Part shown: one piece after another, positions 5,661 through 13,129 of the stretch | How positions within the stretch are numbered: position 1 is the first letter of the stretch | Layout: every line of letters begins with the position of its first letter | Source of the DNA: Bacteroidota bacterium | Lineage (GTDB): Bacteria > Bacteroidota > Ignavibacteria > Kapaibacteriales > UBA2268 | Length of the DNA stretch: 13,129 nucleotides | Direction: 5' to 3' | NCBI GenBank assembly: GCA_022708005.1 | Contig: JAKIZN010000017.1 | Span: forward strand, 1 to 13,129 | The notes under the pieces: generated by a model | Database searches by the model: none | The model's input: the letters and a program-made list of their open reading frames with translations, nothing else | What the model was told of the DNA's origin: nothing | Position numbers and translations under genes: made by a program

Positions 5661-5691
5661 ATGTCCTACACCTCGAAGGTGTAGGACATCT
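5659..5691. repeat. Palindrome D, copy 3 (receptor/glycosyltransferase convergent junction)
   Basis: Identical to 529-561: 15-bp perfect arms and a CGA loop, preceded by GGTTTTA. It lies between the stop codons of two convergent genes. Confidence 0.92.
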
Positions 5692-5704
5692 ATTCTTATA
5701 GTCT

Positions 5705-5751
5705 GAATCAGGATTTTCATGATTAAAGGATTAGCAAGATTATTTTCGCCC
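5705..5751 (+). repeat. Linker module F, copy 2
   Basis: Matches the minus strand of 639-685 at 43 of 47 positions. It starts 13 bp after palindrome D and ends 31 bp before the glycosyltransferase stop codon. Confidence 0.8.
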
Positions 5752-5782
5752 ATTATTTAGCTTTAACCCCGTCAATCACCCC

Positions 5783-6709
5783 CTAAATATTCTCCTTTAT
5801 CTCTCTCCAAATTGACGCGTTTGCGGTGTGGTATTCCAATTGTCTCGCGAAGGCAGGGTGCAGCGGCGAAAGCAGCTTGGCGATGCCCGCGATGAAAATT
5901 GACTTAGCTATTTGCGTGTTTGCATAAATTTTGAAATTTTTTGGTGAGAAATGCTTTGTGGCAAATATAATTTTGCTCATTTGCATTTTCCTTAACGATT
6001 GCGGATTGAACTCTTTGCTTTTGGAGCTACCGCCGCGATAATGAACTACTCGCGATTTAGGATAAAATATAACTTTTGAGTTGGCTTTTTTTACTCTATA
6101 CGAAAAATCCATATCTTCTGAATAAAAAGGGTAATCCTCGTCGAACCCGCCGATAAAATCAAAAACCGACTTGCGAACAGCTATCATCCCACCATCGGCA
6201 TATTGAACTTCCCTTGTAGCTCTATCGATACCAAATTTATTGAAAAAAAACTTGCCAAAGGCAGAGCCGATAGTGTTTATAAAAAGCAATTCCTTTATGC
6301 CGCTTGAAGCAGTGGGCAAATAGCCATAAGAATATTGATATTTGAGGTCGGCAAAGAGCTGCCTTGGAGCTACTACCGCAACGTCGCTTTTGCTGCACAT
6401 AAACTCTATAACATTTTTAATAGAGCTGTCTAAGAACACAATATCAGAATTAGAAATAAGCACATATTCGCTATTGCAACGACTTACCCCAATATTTACA
6501 GCTTTTGAGTATCCAAGATTGTCCGAATTGCAAATTACTTCCGCTCGCGGGTAATTTTTGCAGAGAAATTCAACCGTGTCATCAGATGAATTATTATCGA
6601 CGACAATTATCTTATCTATGTAGTCAGCCGAAGTAGAAATCGCTGAATCAATGCACTCAGCAACGAGTTTTCGGGTATTAAATGATATAATGACTAAGTC
6701 GCATTTCAT
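5783..6709 (-). CDS. Family 2 glycosyltransferase (rhamnosyltransferase-like)
   Basis: 308 residues from the ATG at 6709. The frame opens further to a TTG at 6736, but GT-A enzymes usually begin just before the first strand, here MKCDLVIISFN, so the ATG is preferred. No clear Shine-Dalgarno is seen. The GT-A fold shows VVDNNSSDDT (36-45, nucleotide-sugar binding), NLGYSKAVNIG (64-74), the DXD-like NSD (87-89, metal and donor phosphate), and GGFDEDYPFYSEDMDFSYR (187-205) with the catalytic-type ED pair at 198-199. There is no membrane segment, so it is a cytoplasmic or peripheral enzyme. The arrangement matches WbbL-like transferases that add a sugar to a lipid-linked or O-antigen glycan. Donor and acceptor cannot be told, and no other sugar genes are nearby. 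Confidence 0.9.
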   Translation of the reverse strand: MKCDLVIISFNTRKLVAECIDSAISTSADYIDKIIVVDNNSSDDTVEFLCKNYPRAEVICNSDNLGYSKAVNIGVSRCNSEYVLISNSDIVFLDSSIKNVIEFMCSKSDVAVVAPRQLFADLKYQYSYGYLPTASSGIKELLFINTIGSAFGKFFFNKFGIDRATREVQYADGGMIAVRKSVFDFIGGFDEDYPFYSEDMDFSYRVKKANSKVIFYPKSRVVHYRGGSSKSKEFNPQSLRKMQMSKIIFATKHFSPKNFKIYANTQIAKSIFIAGIAKLLSPLHPAFARQLEYHTANASIWREIKENI

Positions 6710-6850
6710 AAATGCCGCTATAAAAAAATAAAACAAGTTAAATAAAAATTAGTAAACAAACAAATTAATTGGTAATTTAGATAAATATAAATAAATTTGT
6801 AGTTTGTAAAAATTATATTTCGGCTAAAATCAACTATTATATAATTTAAT

Positions 6851-6855
6851 GGAGG
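6851..6855 (+). promoter_or_regulatory. Strong Shine-Dalgarno that fixes the secD TTG start
   Basis: GGAGG ends 8 nt before the TTG at 6864. No in-frame ATG lies near, and the N-terminal KRYFGK plus membrane helix begins directly after TTG. The 6710-6850 spacer to the divergent glycosyltransferase is very AT-rich; I see no complete promoter consensus in it. Confidence 0.7.
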
Positions 6856-6863
6856 TTAATTAA

Positions 6864-8987
6864 TTGAAAAGGTATTTCGGCAAGATATTGCTCGTTGTGG
6901 TACCGATAATTGCGGCAATAGTGCTTCTATATCCTACTTATGAAGCAAGCCAACTGGAAAAGAAAGAAAAAGAAGCCATTGAGCAAGCAAAAAAAGCTGG
7001 CTCAAGTGCGGATTCTCTTGCAGTAATGGAAAAATTTCGCAATATTTACGGAGAGCAGTTAAAAACTGCAAAGGCAAGAAGGCTCAAGTTAGGTCTCGAC
7101 CTTCGTGGTGGTATGTATGTAACTATGGAAGTCGACGCGATTAAATTAATTGAGGAATCTGCTCAGCGCGAAGCTGTCGATGATGTCTTCAATGACGTTA
7201 TCGCAAAGACACGTAGCGAAGCAACAAATTCTGAAGATCCCGCTATGGACATCTTCTTAAGAAATTTCAAGAATATAGCTCGCCCGCAAGGCAAATCACT
7301 ACTAAATTATTTCGATGTTGCGAACTTCCGCGATGCTTCGGAAGAAAAAATTATCGAAACATTAGCTACAAATATCGATAAAGCTATCGACCAAGCACAA
7401 GAGGTTATACGCCAAAGAATAGACCAATACGGCGTTAGCGAGCCTAACATTCAAAAGCAAGGCAGCCGCAGAATACTCCTCGAACTTCCCGGCGTTTCTA
7501 ATCAAGAAGAAATGCGCAGCTTGCTGCAAACAACTGCTCGGTTAGAGTTCAAATTAGTTCGCAATAACAAAGAAATTGTTCAAGCCTTTGCTAAAATTGA
7601 CAAAGTGCTAAGCAACCAAATTAAAAAGGGCAGAGGCATTGCAATCGAAGAAGAGCCAACTGCTGTTATCGATTCGTTAGCTGGCGACTCCACAAAAGTT
7701 GCAGACAAAACTGACAAAAAGCAAGATGTTGCTGCTGCTGCTGATTCGGCAGTTACAGATTCATCAAAATTAGCAAAGAAAGACAGCGCAAACGATCCTT
7801 ATGCAGGATTATCACAAGAAGAGGCACAAAAGCAATATGCTTTAGACCATCCATTTACAACGCTATTCTCCACTTTCTTTGTTCCGGGCAAAAATCAGAG
7901 GATTGCTCCGATATACTACACGCAAGACCAATATCCAGACGGCGAATATATGTTTAGAATCCCAAAAGATTCTATCGCAAAATTCAAACTTCTTTTGCAA
8001 CGCCCGGAAGTCGCGTCTTTATTCCCAATAGATTTGGAAGTTGTTATCGATGCAAAGCCCGATAATAGATTGAAACAAAGCCAAAATATTGAAATATTTG
8101 ATTTTTACTCGCTAAAGAAAGAACCAGAGCTAACAGGCGAAGTTGTTACCGACGCTCGCGCATCGTTTGACCAAGCAAGCAATCAGCCCGTTGTGCTTAT
8201 GGCTATGAGTTCAGATGGCGCTGAAAGTTGGGCAAGAATCACAGGCGCTAACCTTCATAAACGCATTGCTATCGTACTTGACGATAGAGTTTATTCCGCA
8301 CCGACTGTTCAGAGCAAAATAACCGGCGGCAACTCTCAAATTACCGGTATGGCAAACACAGAAGAAGCTCGTTTGCTCGAAATCGTGTTGAACGCAGGCG
8401 CACTAAAAGCACCAGTTCAAATTATAGAAGAGCGAATAGTTGGTCCTTCTCTGGGTGAAGACTCAATCAAAAGCGGTATGTATGCAAGCTTGATAGCTAT
8501 TATATTAGTTATTCTTTACATGGTATTCTACTACGGAGCAAGCGGAGCAATTGCAGACTTTGCTGTTGTTCTAAACGTCGGATTAATATTATCAGTACTC
8601 GCGGCATTGGGCGGCACTCTTACTTTACCCGGTATCGCTGGTATCATCTTAACTATGGGTATGGCAGTAGACGCAAACGTGCTTATATTTGAGCGCATCA
8701 GAGAAGAACTAGACCACGGCAGATCGCTGCGTTCTTCTGTCGATGAAGGCTTTAAGCGAGCTTTAAGCGCTATTTTAGACTCAAACATAACTACTTTCCT
8801 AACTGGTGCAATATTATTCTATCTTGGCTCAGGTCCGATACAGGGCTTTGCCTTAACTTTGATGATAGGTATTGTGGGAACGCTGTTTACTGGAATTATG
8901 GTTACACGTGCGATTATTGAAATGTTTATCGCCAAAGGCGCCAGTTCGTTCGATTTCGGTCAACCCAAAGTTAAACAAATTAAATAA
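6864..8987 (+). CDS. secD: Protein translocase subunit SecD
   Basis: 707 residues. SecD works with SecF on the periplasmic side of SecYEG, using the proton gradient to pull exported proteins through. Visible parts are an N-terminal membrane helix (7-25), LGLDLRGG (76-83), the P1 head domain (about 180-520) and the RND-type membrane domain. The latter carries IVGPSLG (525-531) and the proton-relay motif MAVDANVLIFERIREE (600-615). The C-terminal helices run to about 690. It is longer than typical SecD of about 600 residues. Much of the excess is a low-complexity Ala/Asp/Lys/Ser stretch at about 260-325 (for example KTDKKQDVAAAADSAV), probably a periplasmic linker. It starts with TTG and is followed by secF after 15 bp. 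Confidence 0.97.
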   Translation: MKRYFGKILLVVVPIIAAIVLLYPTYEASQLEKKEKEAIEQAKKAGSSADSLAVMEKFRNIYGEQLKTAKARRLKLGLDLRGGMYVTMEVDAIKLIEESAQREAVDDVFNDVIAKTRSEATNSEDPAMDIFLRNFKNIARPQGKSLLNYFDVANFRDASEEKIIETLATNIDKAIDQAQEVIRQRIDQYGVSEPNIQKQGSRRILLELPGVSNQEEMRSLLQTTARLEFKLVRNNKEIVQAFAKIDKVLSNQIKKGRGIAIEEEPTAVIDSLAGDSTKVADKTDKKQDVAAAADSAVTDSSKLAKKDSANDPYAGLSQEEAQKQYALDHPFTTLFSTFFVPGKNQRIAPIYYTQDQYPDGEYMFRIPKDSIAKFKLLLQRPEVASLFPIDLEVVIDAKPDNRLKQSQNIEIFDFYSLKKEPELTGEVVTDARASFDQASNQPVVLMAMSSDGAESWARITGANLHKRIAIVLDDRVYSAPTVQSKITGGNSQITGMANTEEARLLEIVLNAGALKAPVQIIEERIVGPSLGEDSIKSGMYASLIAIILVILYMVFYYGASGAIADFAVVLNVGLILSVLAALGGTLTLPGIAGIILTMGMAVDANVLIFERIREELDHGRSLRSSVDEGFKRALSAILDSNITTFLTGAILFYLGSGPIQGFALTLMIGIVGTLFTGIMVTRAIIEMFIAKGASSFDFGQPKVKQIK

Positions 8988-9002
8988 AACGAGGTATTTA
9001 AA

Positions 9003-9947
9003 ATGAGATTTTTTCATAATCCATCAATAGATTTTTTAGGCAAAAGGAATGTTTTCATTTCGCTTTCAGTAGTTTTAATTTTAGCTGGGCTGCTTGTTAC
9101 TATTTTATCTGGCGTAGAATATGGTATCGACTTCGAAGGTGGAACAGAAATAGCTGTTGGGACAAGCCAGCATATCGAAACCGACCAGCTTAGAAGTGCT
9201 GTTAACTCCACGGGGCTGACAGGCGTAGAAATCAAATCTTACGGCGGCGAAAACCAATATTTGATTCGTATCAAAGAAGCAAGCAACGCCCCAGAGCTTA
9301 TCAACGAAGCGTTAGTTAAATCTTTTCCCGGTCAAAAAATTGAAATTCTAAAAGTCGATAAAATTGGACCTAAAATTGGCAGTGAGTTGAGAACACAAGC
9401 TTTTTGGGCTGTGCTGCTTGCTGTTGTGGCTATGTTGCTTTACTTAGCTTTCCGCTTTGAATTTATATTTGGAGTTGGTGCTGTTGTAGCTTTGGTGCAT
9501 GACGTTATCTTAACGTTTACTATTGGAGTTACGCTCAATAAGCTCGGAGTGCTGAGTTTAGAAGTAGATCTTACAATTTTGGCCGCGATGCTCACCGTAG
9601 TTGGTTATTCTGTAAACGATACTGTGATTATATTTGACCGTATCCGCGAGAATAAAGAGCGGCACAAAGGTATGAATTTCATTAAATTAGCTAATTTAAG
9701 TATCAACGAAACGCTTAGCCGTACTGTTAATACAGTTGCAACTACTCTATCAGCGTTGCTTGCTTTGTTCCTCTTTGGCGGGCACGTTCTTCAAGGATTT
9801 GCGTTTATAATGATATTAGGTATAATATTAGGTACATATTCTTCGATTTTCATTGCAAGTGCATTTGTCATTTGGTATATGGAAAAAGTTAAGAAAATAG
9901 ACCTTGAATCTGGCTTTAGAGATGTTATTGGCAGTTCCAAAGCATAA
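9003..9947 (+). CDS. secF: Protein translocase subunit SecF
   Basis: 314 residues, the usual SecF length. It has an N-terminal helix (about 17-36), then GIDFEGG (41-47), a small periplasmic domain (48-118), IGPKIG (121-126) opening the membrane domain, HDV (166-168), and the signature GYSVNDTVIIFDRIREN (201-217) whose Asp residues act in proton transfer. Five more helices follow the periplasmic domain. ATG at 9003 has GAGG about 8 nt upstream. It shares a transcript with secD and ends at the 9971-10002 terminator. Split secD and secF genes, in contrast to the fused secDF of most Bacteroidota, help place the organism. Confidence 0.97.
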   Translation: MRFFHNPSIDFLGKRNVFISLSVVLILAGLLVTILSGVEYGIDFEGGTEIAVGTSQHIETDQLRSAVNSTGLTGVEIKSYGGENQYLIRIKEASNAPELINEALVKSFPGQKIEILKVDKIGPKIGSELRTQAFWAVLLAVVAMLLYLAFRFEFIFGVGAVVALVHDVILTFTIGVTLNKLGVLSLEVDLTILAAMLTVVGYSVNDTVIIFDRIRENKERHKGMNFIKLANLSINETLSRTVNTVATTLSALLALFLFGGHVLQGFAFIMILGIILGTYSSIFIASAFVIWYMEKVKKIDLESGFRDVIGSSKA

Positions 9948-9969
9948 GATTAAATCTAATATTTTTAAC

Positions 9970-10002
9970 AAAAAAAGGCTGCTCTTTTCGGGGCAGCCTT
10001 TT
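9970..10002 (+). terminator. Bidirectional terminator after secF
   Basis: Stem GGCTGCTC/GGGCAGCC (9977-9984 and 9991-9998, one T-G pair) with loop TTTTCG, followed by TTTT and preceded by seven A. It is 29 bp after the secF stop. On the minus strand the A run becomes a T run, so it may also stop read-through from 10167. Confidence 0.85.
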
Positions 10003-10034
10003 AACTTTTATGCAGAATTCTATCCCAAATATTT

Positions 10035-10086
10035 CATTAGAAACTCTATCTGATTGCGTATCTGCAAGGAAAAGCTAGGCTTTAAG
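10035..10086 (+). repeat. Linker module G, copy 2
   Basis: Gapless partner of 5609-5660 (about 42 of 52 positions identical), running into palindrome D through GGCTTTAAG. Its first bases CATTAGAAAC also appear in the degenerate palindrome E at 1643-1652. Confidence 0.75.
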
Positions 10087-10117
10087 ATGTCCTACACCTC
10101 GAAGGTGTAGGACATCT
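10085..10117. repeat. Palindrome D, copy 4 (secF/oxoamine synthase convergent junction)
   Basis: Identical to 529-561 and 5659-5691. It is followed by a TGGCGAACAGCTAATAG linker leading to palindrome E at 10134. Confidence 0.92.
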
Positions 10118-10133
10118 GGCGAACAGCTAATAG

Positions 10134-10155
10134 GCAATAGAAAGGTTTCTATTGC
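10134..10155. repeat. Palindrome E, copy 2
   Basis: Perfect 10-bp arms GCAATAGAAA/TTTCTATTGC with a GG loop. The repeat-like sequence continues as ATTATTTGGGTTTATAT, which covers the stop codon of the gene at 10167. Confidence 0.82.
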
Positions 10156-10166
10156 ATTATTTGGGT

Positions 10167-11357
10167 TTATATTATACCTAACTCTTTTCCCACTTCTGCA
10201 AAAACTTCCAATATCTTATCTAAATGCTCCTTCTGATGAGTTGCCATATAAGAAGTTCGCATCATACTCATATTTGGCGGCACGCCCGGCGGAATAAATG
10301 CGTTTACAAATACCCCGCGGTCAAATAGTTTTCGCCAAAATACAAACGCTTTCTCAGTCTCGCCAACTATCACAGGCACAATTGCAGTTTGGCTTTCGAT
10401 AATATTCATACCAAGCTGCTTAAATCCTTTTCGCATATAATCGGCGTTTGCTATCAGCTTATCCACAAGTTCAGGCTCTTGCTCTAATATGTCAAGCGCA
10501 GCTAAAGTAGCCGCACAAGAAGCCGGAGTTGGGCTAGCGCTAAAAATAATAGCAGGAGAAGTATGTTTTAGGTAGTTAATGACCCGCTCCGGACCTGCAA
10601 CAAATCCGCCAAGCGAAGCAAAAGTTTTTGAAAACGTGCCCATTATTAAATCAGTGTCTTTAATCACCCCAAAATGGCTTGCAGTGCCGCGCCCGCCTAC
10701 TCCGATAACTCCGGTTGAGTGGGCGTCATCTACTAAAAATCTAGCGCCATACTTATGAGCTACCCTTATAAGCTCGGGCAGATTGACTATCTCGCCAGTT
10801 ACGGAAAATACTCCATCGCTAACAATGAACTTGCCCGCACTTTCAGGTATAGAAGCGAGCACCTTTTCCAAATCTTCCATATCATTGTGCTTATACCTCT
10901 TAAACTCTGCAAAAGCTCCTTTTGCAAGCATAGCACCATTGACAATGCAAGCGTGATTTTCTTTGTCAGAAATGACGTAATCGCCCTTTTGCACAAGGGT
11001 AGAAATTGTGCCGAGTGCGGTCTGGTAGCCCGTGCTGAATAGCAGCACAGCTTCTGTCTCTAAAAATTTAGCTAATCTTGCTTCTAATTCTACGTGTAAA
11101 TCCAACGTCCCAGTTAAATATCTCGAGCCAGAGCATCCTGTCCCATATTTTTCAATTGCCTTGTTTGCAGCCTCTTTTACTTTCGGGTGGGCAGTAAGTC
11201 CGAGATAATTGTTCGAGCCTGCCATAATCATCTTCTTGCCGTAAATCGATACAACAGGTCCTTCATTTTCTTCTATAGCGTGAAAATATGGGTATAATCC
11301 CAATGCTTTTACCTCGTCTGCTCTTGTAAAAGAGTAGCATCTTTCAAAAATATCCAT
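10167..11357 (-). CDS. PLP-dependent alpha-oxoamine synthase, serine palmitoyltransferase-like
   Basis: 396 residues, standard for the family. It joins an amino acid to an acyl-CoA with loss of CO2. The fold-type I residues are visible: ENHAC with His135 stacking on [11 protein letters not shown] (209-216) with Asp211 and His213, and [13 protein letters not shown] (239-251) with Lys244 as the Schiff-base lysine. Also present are GSNNYLGL (47-54), [18 protein letters not shown] (71-88) and the C-terminal substrate loop [12 protein letters not shown] (356-367). The N-terminus ([15 protein letters not shown]) and overall wording resemble Bacteroidota serine palmitoyltransferases more than BioF, Kbl or HemA, which suggests sphingolipid synthesis. 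Glycine C-acetyltransferase cannot be excluded, and no other sphingolipid or threonine gene is in the window. Confidence 0.88.
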   Translation of the reverse strand: MDIFERCYSFTRADEVKALGLYPYFHAIEENEGPVVSIYGKKMIMAGSNNYLGLTAHPKVKEAANKAIEKYGTGCSGSRYLTGTLDLHVELEARLAKFLETEAVLLFSTGYQTALGTISTLVQKGDYVISDKENHACIVNGAMLAKGAFAEFKRYKHNDMEDLEKVLASIPESAGKFIVSDGVFSVTGEIVNLPELIRVAHKYGARFLVDDAHSTGVIGVGGRGTASHFGVIKDTDLIMGTFSKTFASLGGFVAGPERVINYLKHTSPAIIFSASPTPASCAATLAALDILEQEPELVDKLIANADYMRKGFKQLGMNIIESQTAIVPVIVGETEKAFVFWRKLFDRGVFVNAFIPPGVPPNMSMMRTSYMATHQKEHLDKILEVFAEVGKELGII

Positions 11358-11404
11358 TTTATTCCTTTATGTTAATTAATTATATCCTAACTTCTGCACA
11401 TAAG

Positions 11405-11412
11405 CAAATATA
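11405..11412 (-). promoter_or_regulatory. Probable -7 element for the oxoamine synthase gene
   Basis: On the minus strand TATATTTG is an exact TAnnTTTG match, placing transcription start near 11398 and a leader of about 40 nt before the ATG at 11357. No TTTG is present at the -33 position, so the promoter is incomplete. The rest of 11358-11562 is AT-rich and holds no evident terminator for the kinase gene. Confidence 0.4.
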
Positions 11413-11562
11413 TAAAATAATTCAATATAAAAAAAGCATTGCAACAACTTAATTTTGCGTTGATAAATTTAATGAATATAATACGATTAAGTGTGTTAAA
11501 TGTTTGCAAAAAAAATATATGTAGGTTAAGTTTTTATAGCATCGACAGCGCCGGGCAATTGC

Positions 11563-13129
11563 TCAGCTAAATATAGCAAATGAAAATCTACTACCCTTGC
11601 CAAGCTCGCTTTCTACCCAAATTTTACCTTTATGCTTATCTATGAACTCTTTGCAGAGTATCAGCCCCAAGCCAGTCCCTGTCTCTTTAGCTGTGCCTGC
11701 TGTCGAGTAGCTCTTATCAATTTTAAACATCTGCGATAGCCGCTCTGGACTGATTCCCACCCCGTTATCTTCCACCGAGACTTTGTTTTCTTTTTTGCCG
11801 TCTTCTGCAATAGTTTGCTCAAATGAAACGCGTATTTCCCCGCCGGCGTTAGTATATTTGATAGCATTGCTTATCAAATTGCGAACTACAGTATTCAGCA
11901 TGTTATAGTCCCCGAACACTATGCTATCTGGCTGCACGAGCGATTTTATTGTAATATCCTTATTTTGCGCCGACTTGTTTAGCAAATATATATTATTAAG
12001 CACTATTTCATAAATATCAAACTCTATCGGCTCAAAGCTAATTTTACCAGTCTGAGAACGAGACCAATCGAGCAAATTCTCGAGTAGCTTATATGTTTGC
12101 TTGGTTGAATCCCTAAAATTTTGCACGTATGATAGCTTTTCTGCATCATCGAGATAAGGGTAATTAGAAATAAACTCTTCAGAAAGGTTCAGCAAAGCAG
12201 AAAACGGATTTTTAAGGTCGTGGGCAATGATCGAAAAAAACTTGTCTTTAGTGCTATTTAGCTCTTTTAGCGTATTGTTAATATGTTGCAGCTCAAAATT
12301 ATGGTCTTCGACAAAAGATTTTCTTTCTTCAAGTGCGGCGTTAGCTAATCTCTTGAGCTTATTGCTATGCCATAAAATAATAGAAATAAAGATGAGCGAA
12401 ATTACTCCAGCTACAAATGAAAATATCATCACAGATTGCACTTTAGTCTCTTTTTCGAGCATCTTTATTTGATGTTCCTTTTGGGACATATCGAACTGCG
12501 ATTGGAGGCTATGTACCTGGGCATTGTTGTGAGCATTCAATATGCTGTCTTTATGCGCTACTGATTTTTTATAACACATTAAAGCCATACTATAATCGCC
12601 CATATCCGAATAAACTTCACTGATTTTCTCGTATCCATCTTTAACCTGAAGGATTGCGCCAATCTGCTCTGCTAACTTAATCCCCTTCCATAAATGCTCT
12701 ACCGCTGATTTATTGTTGCCAAGCAAGAAATAAGCTTCGCCCACGTTGATATGTGATCTTGAAGTATAAATAACATCATTATGGGTAGCGTTTATTTGCA
12801 TGGCTTTTAAGTAATAATCGAGAGCCTTTCTATATTTCCCTGATTTTTTATAAATTCCTCCAATTGAATTATAGGTAATGGCAACGCCTTTCATATCGCC
12901 CATTTCTTCGTTCAGTTGCAAAGATTTATTATAATGCTCGAGGGCTAGCTCATAATCACCTAATCCCTCATAAGCTTCGCCTATGTTGTTGAGGTTAATT
13001 GCCTCGCCCAACCCATTATATATCTTTTTTGCAGTGGCTAAAGCTTTTTGGAAGTATGACAGCGCAGTTTGGTAGTTTTCGATTGAAAGATAAATGTTTC
13101 CGATGCTATTTTCTGCGACGGAGATACCA
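11563..13129 (-). CDS. TPR-containing sensor histidine kinase, partial
   Basis: 521 codons are visible and the frame is still open at the window edge, so the N-terminus is missing. Counting from the internal Leu codon TTG at 13011, there are about five tetratricopeptide repeats (one begins before that point; the others run to about 155, e.g. NNIGEAYEGLGDYELALEHYNKSL). These are followed by a coiled linker (160-190), one membrane helix (193-214) and a second coiled segment. HisKA carries FFSIIAHDLKNPFSA with phospho-acceptor His264. The ATPase domain carries VRNLISNAIKYTNAGG (N box), VEDNGVGI (413-420) and GTGLGL (445-450). It autophosphorylates and passes phosphate to a response regulator. 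No receiver domain or regulator is seen here, so the partner is elsewhere. The TPRs would lie outside the membrane if a signal peptide exists upstream. Confidence 0.93.
   Translation of the reverse strand, partial: GISVAENSIGNIYLSIENYQTALSYFQKALATAKKIYNGLGEAINLNNIGEAYEGLGDYELALEHYNKSLQLNEEMGDMKGVAITYNSIGGIYKKSGKYRKALDYYLKAMQINATHNDVIYTSRSHINVGEAYFLLGNNKSAVEHLWKGIKLAEQIGAILQVKDGYEKISEVYSDMGDYSMALMCYKKSVAHKDSILNAHNNAQVHSLQSQFDMSQKEHQIKMLEKETKVQSVMIFSFVAGVISLIFISIILWHSNKLKRLANAALEERKSFVEDHNFELQHINNTLKELNSTKDKFFSIIAHDLKNPFSALLNLSEEFISNYPYLDDAEKLSYVQNFRDSTKQTYKLLENLLDWSRSQTGKISFEPIEFDIYEIVLNNIYLLNKSAQNKDITIKSLVQPDSIVFGDYNMLNTVVRNLISNAIKYTNAGGEIRVSFEQTIAEDGKKENKVSVEDNGVGISPERLSQMFKIDKSYSTAGTAKETGTGLGLILCKEFIDKHKGKIWVESELGKGSRFSFAIFS

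Noticed and set aside
6342..6554. 70-codon plus-strand frame inside the glycosyltransferase
   Set aside because: The opposite strand carries clear GT-A motifs over the same bases; no start signal supports this frame.
6710..6736. Upstream TTG start for the glycosyltransferase
   Set aside because: The extra nine residues (FYFFIAAF-like) come from AT-rich leader and precede the normal GT-A N-terminus; the ATG at 6709 fits the family better.
8531..8788. 85-codon open frame on the minus strand opposite secD
   Set aside because: It is antisense to the most conserved SecD motif and shows only the composition expected of a shadow frame.
13009..13011. TTG at 13011 as the start of the histidine kinase
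   Set aside because: A further tetratricopeptide repeat continues in the same frame to the window edge, so this codon is internal and the gene is only partly visible.

Overview
The window looks like a chromosomal segment of an AT-rich bacterium of the Fibrobacterota-Chlorobiota-Bacteroidota (FCB) superphylum. Three things suggest this. (1) Several promoters match the Bacteroidota-type consensus, TTTG at -33 and TAnnTTTG at -7. (2) There is an Oar-like TonB-dependent receptor with an N-terminal carboxypeptidase-regulatory-like domain and a TPR-histidine kinase. (3) The serine-palmitoyltransferase-like enzyme is close in sequence to the Bacteroidota type. secD and secF are separate genes, whereas most Bacteroidota carry a fused secDF, so an Ignavibacteria, Kapabacteria or other Chlorobiota-like lineage is more likely. 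The lineage is inferred from memory of these families; no search was run.

Layout. Positions 1-50 hold the terminator of a gene outside the window. A tRNA-Leu(UAA) with its own promoter and terminator occupies 72-234. A minus-strand translation operon (57-aa protein, rpmE, rpsR) runs from a promoter at 1520-1489 down to a terminator at 690-716. A plus-strand Oar-like TonB-dependent receptor lies at 2326-5549 and is broken near 3027 by a frame change that also removes the most conserved plug-domain motif. A minus-strand family 2 glycosyltransferase (5783-6709) is divergent from plus-strand secD-secF (6864-9947). A minus-strand alpha-oxoamine synthase (10167-11357) follows. A minus-strand TPR-histidine kinase (11563-13129) is cut by the window end. 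The genes do not form one pathway: translation, protein export, envelope biogenesis and signalling sit next to each other.

The most unusual content is between the genes. The larger spacers are built from a small set of palindromic modules with conserved linkers. Two complete composite cassettes (235-561 and 1729-1966) are inverted copies of each other and flank the ribosomal-protein operon. At equivalent positions their hairpins sometimes have different sequences but stay self-complementary, which points to selection on, or templated renewal of, the fold. One 33-bp palindrome occurs as an identical copy in each of the three convergent gene junctions (tRNA/rpsR, receptor/glycosyltransferase, secF/oxoamine synthase), and a one-mismatch copy lies in one divergent spacer. 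Related linker modules (639-685 with 5705-5751; 5609-5660 with 10035-10086) mark the same junctions. I found no CRISPR array and no transposase gene.
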